Source: Clonostachys chloroleuca (lineage: Eukaryota; Ascomycota; Sordariomycetes; Hypocreales; Bionectriaceae). From it: 64,000 bases of DNA. The DNA is taken from assembly GCA_037952775.1 (NCBI GenBank), contig JBANAY010000003.1:32984001-33048000 (forward strand), given 5' to 3'. The position numbers and the translations under genes were made by a program. Position 1 is the stretch's first letter. Each line of letters opens with the position of its first letter. Of the stretch, positions 20,486 to 31,300 are shown piece by piece. The notes beneath the pieces were generated by a model. It was given only the letters and a program-made list of their open reading frames with translations, was not told the origin of the DNA and did no database searches.

Positions 20486-23400
20486 TTTGTCTCGGTCGTC
20501 TTTACAAGTGATCAATTCGCGGATATCAGAGCAGCTGGAGGCAATCCGGTTCGTTGTTGGAAGCTGGCGCAACAACGGGAACGATCGGGTTGAACTGAGG
20601 TCGTTGCACTGACAGATCAGGAAAAATCCTTATCGATAGCCCATAATGTGCTCTCGATTTATAAGCTGCCATCAATCACACAACCGTCCCTGCATATACG
20701 GGTTCCTGGCGACTTCCAGCACATTCAACATGTTCCTACATTTCATCTATCCTGTGCCTCTCGTATTCTTGACCTTACTGGTGATCTTCCACGAGATTGA
20801 CCATGAGAATGCATCTTCATAAATGTGACCTTGGCTATGTGCTCCGATGGTACTAGTGCATGTCGTCATTCCTGGGCTTTCAATCCCGGCTACCCTATAT
20901 CAACACATCTTGCTGCTGATAAGCTTGCCCTGGCATGACATAGCCTCTCGAAAATTTAAATATAACAGAGTTCACACATCAGCTTGCGGCTGTGTGGGTA
21001 GACACATGGCTGGAATCTCAAGCCGCCCCAGTGGGTTTCTACCGTAACATTGGATTGCTCTGGATTGACGAAAATAGCAAGTGATCGAACGGCTGGCTTC
21101 GATAGCGTGGCTTTTTGCCGATATACTTCAAGCCGCTTTGGGCCGGTTATTGTATTTAGTTTTCAGCGCAGGCTCCGTGTGCGCACTAGGACCGCGACAA
21201 TGAGATGCTAAGGGTTAATATTAGATCATCCAGAATGGTGGCAAAGCGGTCATATGAAGATGAAGCTCAATTGCTCAATATCTCGAAATTTGCCGGTGCC
21301 TTGGGTCGAGTGAAGTTAATTAGCTTGAGACATGTCTGAACCCAATTCCCAAGCGAGTGGGGTGGCCCGCACGGAGAAAATGTGTACATCATAGTGGAGG
21401 AGGAAGCCATTTTGCTTTTTTTTTGGTGTTCTGGCAACGGGTCGACCGACGTGAGAATTGAATTTCCAGACTTCACGGCGGGGTGGGTACACGGCCAAAC
21501 ACTGTTGCCATCGCTAGCAAGAGACCCAATGGTGCGATGCAGTCCAGAAGATCTCGGCTGCCCAGCTGAAGCCATACCCGGGTTCCAGACCAGGAGCATA
21601 CCACGCCACCAAGCGAGAGGAATGGATATTGGATAGACTGCAGCTTGAGATTTTTCTTTCGTTCCCTTCTAGACTGCTACTTATCATGTATGACTAGATA
21701 CTACGTATTATCGGAGTATTTCGAGGCGGACGGACAGTTCTTTTGTCAGGGGGAACTGTCAGTAGCCATTATCGAGACGGGTGTTATTGCGATGACGCTC
21801 ATTATTGTGCGGAATGCGAATTATACCCCTGTGGACAAGAAAAGGTCGGGTTCGGGAAAGCGGGTAAGCAAACCCATGCCATCCAATTAAGAACAGGACT
21901 CAGCCTCAGAAAGGGGAAATGCTACACAAAGACGAGCCCGAATGGGTGGGGGTTCGGTCCCTTGGCGCAGGTCATTGGATTGGGGCCAGGTCCGGTGGAC
22001 ATTCGAGAGCCACGCATGCACTTGACTTGGTACGTACACGAAAAGAGGGATTTGATATTGCGACGGCAGCCAGGAGCCACGGCCGGGCGAGACACAAGGT
22101 CCAAACGTGCTCTGGCACTGGCTGCCAACACATCTACGGAGAGAAGGGAAGGGGGCTTTCTGCCTAGTGCCTCGGTGAGGTGGTGATGGTTCCTCAGCTG
22201 GGGTTGAAAGCGGGCAAGCCTGGTGAGGGTGCAATTAAAGAGGACTCTTGAACTGACATTTGACGTGCATGCGCAGCCGTAGTACATAATAGCATGGTGT
22301 TGGTTGACCCTCCCCGGCCGGCTGCCGCCGTCGTCTCGCCGCCGGAACCTGGCCTGGCCTGACTATTTACCCAGGCTAAGGGAAAACAATGAATGGGCGG
22401 TGAGCTGGCTCAGTTCAGTTGGACACAATGGATGGGAGAATCCGATGCAGTGGGAGCCCGAGCCTGTTGGGCATCTCGTGAGCGAGTGAGCATCAGCATT
22501 GCGTCGATGACACAAGGCGAATTTGGGTTGGCTTATGGCAAGCCACAGCACAAGAATATGCGCAGCGTCATGATCAGCTTTGCAAAGGCCCTAGTCCTAG
22601 TCAAAGTCCTAATAGCAGATGTCTGACAAGATCCCAAACCTTGGGGTGGCTGGGGAGCCCCATGCTTATCAAAAATAATCCAGTATCCCGATTATCCTGG
22701 CGAATCCGATGGCTCGAGGAGAAGGGGAGAGAGGAGCAAAAACCATGCACATACAAAACAATAGGTAAGAAATAAACATACTGTACATGATACGAAGAGG
22801 CGATTAAGAGGGTAGCAATATTCGAGCGCATCTGACCCGTGCATGCAGCGTTCCATGTACATTAGTCGGATGTGTAATTGATAGCTCGACAGTCCGCGAA
22901 TTGAATAACGGCGTCGTATGCATATGCAGAGTGTCGTTCATATTCACAACCGCGGCTGGTTCTCGAAGCCTAAGGCCATATATTGGATGGGATATTATCC
23001 GGTCTATCCACTAAAGCCTTGTTTTCATGCACAGGTCGGGATACCATTGCTTTCTTCGGTCAATGCCAATGCAGCGTCATGCCAGCTAGAGGCGAGACTC
23101 TTACAGCACATCCTACCATTGCCGGCCGCAAGGAACAGTCAGATTGATCAAGTTGGTGCCTGTTGTCTCACACGCTGCTTTCTTTTTCCCCAGGCACGAT
23201 GCAGCACCCGTCTTTTTTTGGAGGGTCGCTCCCTGAGCGTGCATGTCTTGGCTGAGACAAGCAGCCCGCCACGCCGCACGCCATGCTGCCGCGTTCACAA
23301 ACTCGTACTCGACCTCGCAAGTAATTACAGGGCTCCATACGCCCAAGTCCCCTTGTCTTGGCACCGTGGATCCCGACTGCTTCTCTCCACCGCTCGTCGC

Positions 23401-24643
23401 TGGCCGGCTGCAGAGAGGGAGGGCCCAGGGAGCCTGAGCTGGAAGCCATTGGCGCTGGCAGGCCCAGTCAGCCTTAATTACCACGCCTGGCTCCCTGAAC
23501 GCTCCGCTCCACTTGGCTGCTCGTGTTCAGGTTTGGGGCCTAGCACGCGCTACTCGAGCACGGGCGGTTGTATCATGCTCAGTAGGGCCGGAGCGCAGGT
23601 ATGTGCTACGACGTTCCAGACATGCGTAGGGTGCCTTTTTTAGTACTGGAATAGGGGAAACCCACCCTGCCGACCACCCAGCCTGCCACCTACCTCCTTC
23701 CAGGTAAGGTACACAAGGTGGGTAGCACGTACTAAGGTACCGACCGGCACAGGAGGGAGGTGATGTGTTCCATGGGTGGTGGCCGTGAACAAGCCACTCG
23801 AGCAGTACCGGTACGTGCCCTCTCGGAGGCCCGAGGTTGCTTCTCGCAGCCGACTTGGCCTGACGTGACCTTGCTCGTGACTGCCAGTGCGTACCCACTA
23901 CTCGGGTCCGCCCACCTGGTCCCCAGCTCAGGCAGGTAGTCGCTACTCAGGTACCTGACCGATCTTACCTTGGCTTGACCTTGGCCAGACTCGCCTGAAC
24001 TTGCCCTGGGTGTTGGCTTCCATTTGCTGCCGTGCAGTGCTGGAGTGTGTGTTGCATCTGCTATATAAGGCAGGGACCCTGGAACACCCCCTCCGGCTTC
24101 TTGCAATCGACGACGTTATCCTCCCTCCATTTCAGCATTCGATCATCAGTCGCTCCGTCATTGTCCAGTTCGCATTTTGCCAATCTCTCGCTCCCGACCT
24201 TCCAGTCTCCCTCTGTAGAAAGTAGTCTATATTTATTTTGCTGTTTGTTCTTCCGGCACTCTGTCCGCTTGTTTGTATTCGACTTTCCATTTTGCTCGCG
24301 TTAAAGCTCCTGTTACTGCACTGCGCCTGTTTGTCTGCGCCAAGCGATCAGCCCAACATTCAGCAGTTGCTCGCGTGCTTACTTCCTCCCACTCGCTCCA
24401 CACCCACACAACACTGCACTTGCGGCGATCTCAATTTCTCCCACGACAATCGAGACCGTCAAAACGAGGGGAAGAGAGATCGACTTTTCTCGGCGCCCAA
24501 ATATGAGAGACGGCTTCTGCTGCGACCTGGACCGACGACCATAACCATCTGCGGATACTGAACTTCGACTTGCAAACAATCGCGCAACACCATACCAAGA
24601 ACGATATTTAATCAACAACGCACACGAACATACACACTTCACG
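20486..24643. other. 4.2-kb gene-free stretch upstream of the cyclin gene
   Basis: No frame shows a recognisable domain or splice pattern. The longest, 22918-23643, is Ser/Cys/Arg-rich and not protein-like. The stretch 23640-24000 is full of degenerate GGTACC and AGGTACCT-like words. From about 24060 the sequence becomes a typical fungal promoter and CT-rich leader. Most of it is probably regulatory for the cyclin gene, since large upstream regions are common for fungal cyclins. Confidence 0.45.
24062..24068 (+). promoter_or_regulatory. TATA box of the cyclin gene
   Basis: TATATAA sits 576 bases before the ATG at 24644 and is followed by a long CT-rich stretch typical of fungal leaders. A leader of about 500 bases is implied. 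Confidence 0.5.
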
Positions 24644-25604
24644 ATGCGTCGAGACGGCCAAAAGTACGTTGGAGCGGAGGACGAGATCTGGGATGAAGAC
24701 AGCTATTTCACCTACCGTCCGCTCTCCAACCTGCCCACCCCGCCTCCAAGCTCACGAAACTCATCTGCTGCTCAGTCTCCCAAAACCACGCTGGACGATG
24801 GGGAGGAACTGCAGGCCAAGTATAGGGGTAAGTTTTGGCTAACAGTTACCCCGGATATGACGATCCAGGGATGATCGGCTAACCGTGATCCAAACGCTAA
24901 TTAGGCCCGGCCGTCCATCTCGTGAACTTAATCCCTTCCACCGCCTCGCTGGCCAACGCTTCGATTCCTCTGGTGCAGGCCATGCTCACCCGAGCCGACT
25001 TGCCGCTCGAAACCGTGGCGCTCGCCGTCTGCATTCTGGACAGCCTCGACGCTCGCTTCGCCCGCACCTGGCGCCTGTCCTGCCCACTCCTCTCTGGCTA
25101 CATTGCGCCGAGGTCCAAGCGACATACGCTGCCATCCTCGCCATTCGGGTCCACAGCCAGTTCCCCAACCAGCTGCACATTGACTCTGTCAATCCCGAGC
25201 TGATTGTTCTGTCGGCGCTCGTCATCGCCTCCAAGTTCACTCAGGATCACCAGGACTCCTCCCACCACTACTGCAACACTTGGGGTCGTGGAATGTGGTC
25301 CGCCGAACAGCTCAACGTGACGGAGCGCTGCATTATGGAGCGCCTGGAGTACAGAATCATGCCACTATGCGAGGAGTCGTGTATCACAGATGCGATGGTG
25401 GATATGCAGCTTGCTGGGCGTCATCATGATTGGCATTCCCGGCAACCCACACCCCCCGAGAGTTTAACCCCCCACAGTGTGGAGGGTGACTTTGTCCCGT
25501 CTCACAGCCGTTCTAAGACAATGGCTACGACAGTCGGCCTCGGAATGCTATCCATGGGCCTCAAGGGCTCTTCCGTGGCAGCGACTGGTTCATCGGCTTC
25601 ATGA
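24644..25604 (+). CDS. PHO80/PCL-type cyclin, with a frame break in the cyclin box
   Basis: Exon 1 is 24644..24827; a GTAAGT to TTAG intron leads to exon 2, 24905..25604. Joined, the protein is about 294 aa if one base is missing between 25113 and 25170. Before that point one frame reads H-L-V-N-L-I-P and then I-L-D-S-L-D-A-R-F-A-R-T-W-R-L-S-C-P; after it another frame reads L-H-I-D-S-V-N-P-E-L-I-V-L-S-A-L-V-I-A-S-K and W-S-A-E-Q-L-N-V-T-E-R-C-I-M-E. Together these are the Pho80-like cyclin box, which partners Pho85-type kinases in nutrient and cell-cycle control. The break lies in the variable loop. A 44-nt intron (25113-25156, GTCCAA to CACAG) would also restore frame but has a poor donor and would be very short. 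The C-terminus is Ser/Thr-rich and disordered. I think the gene is intact. Confidence 0.85.
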
Positions 25605-26123
25605 ATCACCTCGACCGACTTCCCGGTATCTAGGAACTGGATTGCAACCCATTCCATGGCAACGAATTTTATTTCTCGTTTTCACATTTTGATTTCTTTG
25701 GCAAGCGTGGGAGGCATTTCTTGTGCAAACCTGGGGGCCACTCCATTTTCTATGCATGACGCACGGCGTTGAATTTTCGGCATCTCCGTTTTGAAACTAC
25801 GACTGCTTTTTAATGTACACCTGGAACGCATACTCTTCTGTTATATGTACGGATCCATTTGGGGCCTAGATGGCCCAGGACATTCTGATCTTCAATTGGG
25901 GTTTGCACAGCATTTACTGGACAGTGCTTACAGAGCGACAATGCTTGATACCTAGATAGTTTGTTTTGGCGTATGTTGGACATATCCTTGGATTTTTGGG
26001 ACGGCGGCTGGGTATTTGGAGTCCTTTGGAGATCTTACCATATAATTTTTTGAATGATAACTCCTAATGGCTGTATAGCCGGATTCGCTACCTGAAAACA
26101 ACTATGCCTCCCATGCTGTGAAC
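25605..26123. other. Convergent 3' region between the cyclin gene and PDX3
   Basis: AT-rich 3' sequence of two convergent genes. Nothing else seen. Confidence 0.5.
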
Positions 26124-27102
26124 TCAAGGACTTAATCTCTGCAGCGTCCACGGTGCATCCGCTTTCCCCTCTTCTCGTTCATAAACGAACCTGTCATGCA
26201 GACGACTCTCTCTACCTTGCCAAAACTCGACAACGGAAGGGACGATCCTCAGACCACCCCAAAAGTCGGGAACAGGGATGTCATCCTTGCCCTGGAACTT
26301 GTCCTCAACCTCCTTCACCCAGCCCTCGAGCTGGGCGCGACCGTCATCCTCGCCGCTTTGAGATTCAAGCACCTGGCTCTGACGGCTGGCCCAGGCGCCG
26401 ATACGGCTCCCGCGCACGCGGGTGTCGAAGTAGACCTGGCTCTCCTCCTTTGAAAGCCTGGTTGCCACCCCCTCGACGCGGACCTGCCTCTGCAGCGCCT
26501 CCCAGTAGAAGAGCAGGGCGGCGTGGGGGTTGGACTCGAGGTCCCTGGCCTTGCGGCTGGTGGAGAGGTTGGAGTAGACGACGAACCCGCCGGCGGCGTC
26601 GAGCTCCTTGAGGTAGACGACGCGGGAGGTGACACGGCCGGAGGGGAGGGAGGCGGTGGAGAGGGTGCAGGCCTCTGGGTGGGCGACGAGGGCTTGCTGG
26701 TTGGTCTCCGCCTCGGTGGTTGCGGTGGTGGTTGCCTTTTGGGCCTGGGAGAACCAGGTGTTGAACTGGGCGATTGGGGATGTGGGGTTGAGGTCGGAGC
26801 GGTGAAGCTTCCCGAGGGTGAACTGCTCGGCCTGGCCGTGGGCTTGGGAACCTGCGGGGGCGACTACGGAGGGGGGGCGTTCCCCAGGGAGAGGGGGGTC
26901 GGTTAGCTTTGGCTTTTTTCTTTATATGGGTGTAAGAAGGTTTATGGCTGTGGTGGTTTTGGGGATGGGGGGAAGAGGATGAGGAGGGGGTTGGAGATGG
27001 ATGGTGTTGTATCGAGATGATGGAGGGGTAGGTAGTACAGGGAAGCACAAGCAGGATTGAGGACTTACATATGAGCTTGTCTGGGGGTGAGTGAAGCGCC
27101 AT
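26124..27102 (-). CDS. PDX3: Pyridoxamine 5'-phosphate oxidase
   Basis: Two exons on the minus strand, 27102..27069 and 26851..26124, joined in phase 1 across a 217-nt intron (GTAAGT donor, GCAG acceptor), give 253 aa. Residues about 30-50 (S-P-I-A-Q-F-N-T-W-F-S-Q-A) match the start of the oxidase domain. The FMN and substrate parts follow: G-R-V-T-S-R-V-V-Y-L-K, G-F-V-V-Y-S-N and A-L-L-F-Y-W. Then come Q-V-R-V-E-G, S-R-I-G-A-W-A-S-R-Q-S and, at the end, W-G-G-L-R-I-V-P and E-F-W-Q-G-R-E-S-R-L-H-D-R, the canonical C-terminal PLP-binding signature, with L-Q-R-L-S-P closing the protein. It oxidises pyridoxamine and pyridoxine phosphate to PLP with FMN and oxygen, the last step of the vitamin B6 salvage pathway. 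Exon 2 is very GC-rich, so frames on both strands are open. Confidence 0.95.
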
Positions 27103-28377
27103 TCTTGCTGACTTGAGTGTGGCTCTCAACGATAGACCTCGTCTGTACATATATGGTCTGAGTCTAGTATATGAGATTGGAGTCAGACGAGAGAGGGTGG
27201 AGAGAGCGGCCGAGCCCAGTATATAGATGTAAGCTGGTCTGAGGTGAGCTCGACACCGCCAGAGCTCGATATGACTCCCGAGATGTTCTGGAAGTGACTA
27301 CGAGGAGCAGCAGCCGGTAGGTGGTGAGACGGTGGTATGATGGGATGGCGTGAATTGGGGGAGCGACAGCACTTCGGCGCAGTCGGTCCTCAGCCCTGGC
27401 GGGGTCGGTGAGGGAGCTTCTGGCAGGACAGACAGTTGGGGCTGTTCCGGCGTTGGAGCCGCCTCTTCACACCACTGCGGCCGTTCACTCCACCTTTGGT
27501 TGCCGTTACGTACTGGCTGGCTGGGCGATGTGACTGATCAATTGCTTCACTGAGGCATCTGCTTTCGAGTATTGGGATGAATCCTTGGATAAGGTGCTTT
27601 TTTGACGTGCGTTTTTATATTTACACGAAAGAGCACTTGTTGGCAAGTCTTGACTCATTTCATGTTTGGCAGATCCGATCTATGGACTATCATCCGATCA
27701 CCGAAACCGGATGTGATGGCTGTTCATCTGGATGCATCATAGACACGGACATAGACACAGACAATCACAAGGGACGGCGATGGCAAATCAATGTACGGGA
27801 ATTACGAATCGATTTATTAAAATAAACTACCTAAACGAAACTAAACTGAAATGAATACAATATATACAAAATAGAAACAGATCCCACCCTTGCCAAAAAT
27901 GATGATCTAAACCCACGCTAACAAAACCAAAAACGCCGATCCGAGACACACAACGTCCAACGCCAATGAAACGGACGCAGACGACGGTGATATGGTATAT
28001 ACGTGAAATACACGCAACGTACACGACACTGGTCGGGACGAAACGCATACATAACACATACATACACAACAGACGGGGAGGGCAGCGTAAACCGCATACG
28101 CACACAATGCGCCACGGGGATACGCAACGCCCAACACCCGTCGTCCCATCTCAGAGAAAATCCCAATACGACGTTATGGTGGACTACCTTTTGTTAAAGA
28201 TGCCATTTTATCACTTGTTTTTGCTTTTATCGTCGATACTCCTGAGCCTTTAAAAAATTGCCACGCAGTGAGTGCCCAGGTAGTATCGCCCAAGTAGCCT
28301 AGAAGACAAGAAAAAAGAAAAACGCAAACGAAACAAGTAAACACTTTTCTATACCGCCCCGTTCTCTATGCTTTCGC
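27103..28377. other. Upstream region of PDX3 and 3' region of URA2
   Basis: No gene is seen. The part 27880-28160 is strongly A/C-biased low-complexity sequence (ACACA/CATAC words), giving artificially open frames on both strands. The URA2 3' untranslated region should lie here. Confidence 0.5.
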
Positions 28378-31300
28378 CTATCCGTGCATGACAAGTGCCA
28401 GTAGGGCCATTCGGCAGTAGAGACCGTAGCGCATCTGCAATCCATTTTAGCCGACTCGCGCTTTTCGTTGGGGGGATGTAAATTAGTAGTAACGGGGGGG
28501 GGGGGGGGGGGGACAAGAATCCTTTGTCTTTTTACTTACCTGTCTGAAGTAGGCTGCCCGCTGGTCAAAGTCCACCTCCTCGGCCACCTCCTCGTTCCTG
28601 GGCAACGGGTGGAGGACCACCATGGAGCTCTTGGCGTGCTTGAGCGCGGCGTTGTCGACGCGGTACGAGTTCTTGACGGCCTCGTACTCCTCCGCGCTGG
28701 GGAACCGCTCCTTCTGCACGCGGGTGCAGTAGAGGACGTCGCTGCGGGCGAGGATCTCGGGGGTCAGGGTCTCGGACTCGACCAGCAGCTGGCCCGAGGC
28801 GACGAGCTGCTCCCTGACAACGGCGGGGAGGGCCAGGGCCTTGGGCGCCACGAGCTGCACCTGCACCTCGTAGTGGCGGAGCAGGTACACGAGCGAGTGC
28901 ACGGGGCGTCCGTAGAGGAGGTCTCCGATGAAGGTGATGGTCAGTCCCTTAACGGTACCAAACTCCTCACGGATCGTGAACAGGTCGAGGAATGCCTGGG
29001 TCGGGTGCTCCTTGCTTCCGTTTCCTCCGTTGATGACGGGAACGGGGCTGAACTTCTGTGCGATGTCGACGGAATGCTCCGAGGGATGGCGCAGGACCAC
29101 AGCGTCACCGTAGCAAGCCAGGGTGCGGAGAGTATCCTGGAGGGTCTCTCCCTTCTGCACTGAGGATTGAGAGGTGGCGATGGGGATTGTGCGGCCTCCC
29201 AGGCGCTGCATGGCGGCATCGAACGAGGCGGAGGTTCTTGTCGAAGGCTCGTAGAAGAGGGTGCACAGGAGACGTCCCTTCAGGATGTCAAGGACTCCCT
29301 CCCGCTGAACACCCAGGCGCATTTCTTGAGCAACGGTGAAGAGCAGATGCAGATCCGCTCGGCTATATTGCTTAACGGAGAGCACGTGTGTATTCTTAAA
29401 CGAAGAAGGTCGCGACAGCAGGTGCTGAAGAGAAGAGCGGGTAGAGGACTGCAACTGGAGGGGTAGCAGAGACTCCTCCAGTGCTCCACCGGCCTTTTCA
29501 AGCTGCGAGGAGGGGGAAAGCGCACTGCCGTCGAGGCCACGCAGCTTGGTAAGAGGCTGCACAGGGGCGAGGATGGACTCCCTTCGGGTCTTCGAGTATG
29601 GGCTCTCCGCGACCTGGCCGATTGAGGGAACGGTGGGCTTCGCCGGGGGTGATGTGGGTGGTAGTAGGTGGGCGGACATGTCCTTGCCCTGAGGGGGAAC
29701 TGGCAGCAGCTCGCCATCCAGGCACACCGTGGTGTTTTGGAACGTGACTCTCTTTACTGATCCGCGCATCTTGCGTCCAGCGAAGGGAGACCAGATGGAG
29801 CCCTGAGGAACCTCGTAGGATCGATCAACCTCAACCTCAATGCTGGTGTTGATCTGCTCGTGCAGCTCAAAGATCTCCTTGGGATTCTCGTACAGGCGCA
29901 GCTTGATATCGTCAATGGTGAGCTTGCCCTCCGTGACTGATGTCAGGAGGAGAGGGAGGGCCTCCGAAATGCCCATGGAGGGGTTGGCCTTGTGTCCCTT
30001 CACCCTGGCGAGGTGGTATGGCAGGCTGCCAATGGAGAAGACATCAATGGTGCTCATATGCTCCCAGAGCGCTGCCTGATCCTCGGCAGTTGGGAGGCGA
30101 TCGCATCCAGGGAAGTCGTTCTGTGACAGGTACAGAGAGTAGATGGACACATCGCAAGTAACTTGCAAGCCCTTCTCCTTGCTGAGAGCAATCAGGCGGA
30201 TATCATCCTTCGTAGTGACAGACGTGACGTGAATGCGGCGGCTGTGAAGACTGGCCAGGAGGAGGATAGATGCGAGATCGGTCAGCTTGGCGTCAGTCAC
30301 AATGGGCTTGTATGAGGGCCAGGCATCGAAGTGCGCTGTGACAGCAGCCACCTTGCTAATGTTACCGGACAGGTGGTTGAACGGGATGAAAAGAGACCCA
30401 ACCTCGCCAATGACTGTGCTGATCTGCCCATCATTGTCAGACGTAGCTGAGACAGACAGGTTGAAATCGCAGAAGTTGTCCTTCTGGCTGTTTTGCTGCG
30501 CAAGCTTGAGGGTGAGGGCGTCAGTGATGGAACCCTCGACACCAAGAGGCATCACCCGAATCATGGAGAAACCCGAGGCAATAGATGCCTTTGTGACTGC
30601 TTCCATATCCTGGCTACCAGGCGTGACGATACCAGGAACAAAGGCAGCAATGTTGATCAGACCAGGCAGGACAACGGTGCGGTGGCTCGTCTGGTAATCG
30701 CGCTTGGAGACGTTGAGGTCAAAATGGCGAGCAATGGCCTCCACCAGGATTTTGGCATTCTTGACGTTGGTGACCAGAGGAATCTGGTAGTCAACAGCCA
30801 TTCGTCGAGTCTGATAACCCTTGCTCATGTAATTGGCTGGGCGACGGTACTTGTTGTTCGACGGCAGGTTGATGTACAAGTCAATGGTGTTCTTTGACAA
30901 GTGCTGGGTGAGCGAGAACTCGGATTCTCGGTCCTCGTCGCTTCCAAGGACTTCCAGATACTGAACCGGGATGCCGTGCTCCTGCAGGAAATCGGCGGTA
31001 CCAGCAGTGGCGAACAGCTTGTATCCGATCTTCTGGAGCTTCTCGACTGAGGGGAGCATCTCCCTCTTATCCTTGTAAGAGCCAATGGACAAGAGGATGT
31101 TGGCCTTGGGAATCTTGAAGCCGGTAGACAGGAGAGCCTTCAAATAGGCCTCATACTTGTCAGCACCAAAGGAAGCGACCTCACCGGTGGAGGCCATCTC
31201 CACACCGAGAACAGGATCAGCACCTGAAAGGCGAGAGAAACTGAACTGAGGCACCTTGACACCAACGCAGTTGGCAGGCAGGTCGCTGGGAGGGTAGGCC

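Noticed and set aside
22918..23643. 241-codon plus-strand frame in the 4.2-kb gap
   Set aside because: Composition (Ser, Cys, Arg, Leu with no domain), no splice logic and overlapping frames on the other strand point to chance in GC-rich DNA.
28003..28253. Frames in the A/C-rich stretch between PDX3 and URA2
   Set aside because: Low-complexity sequence opens frames on both strands; the Cys/Val/Tyr-rich products are not protein-like.
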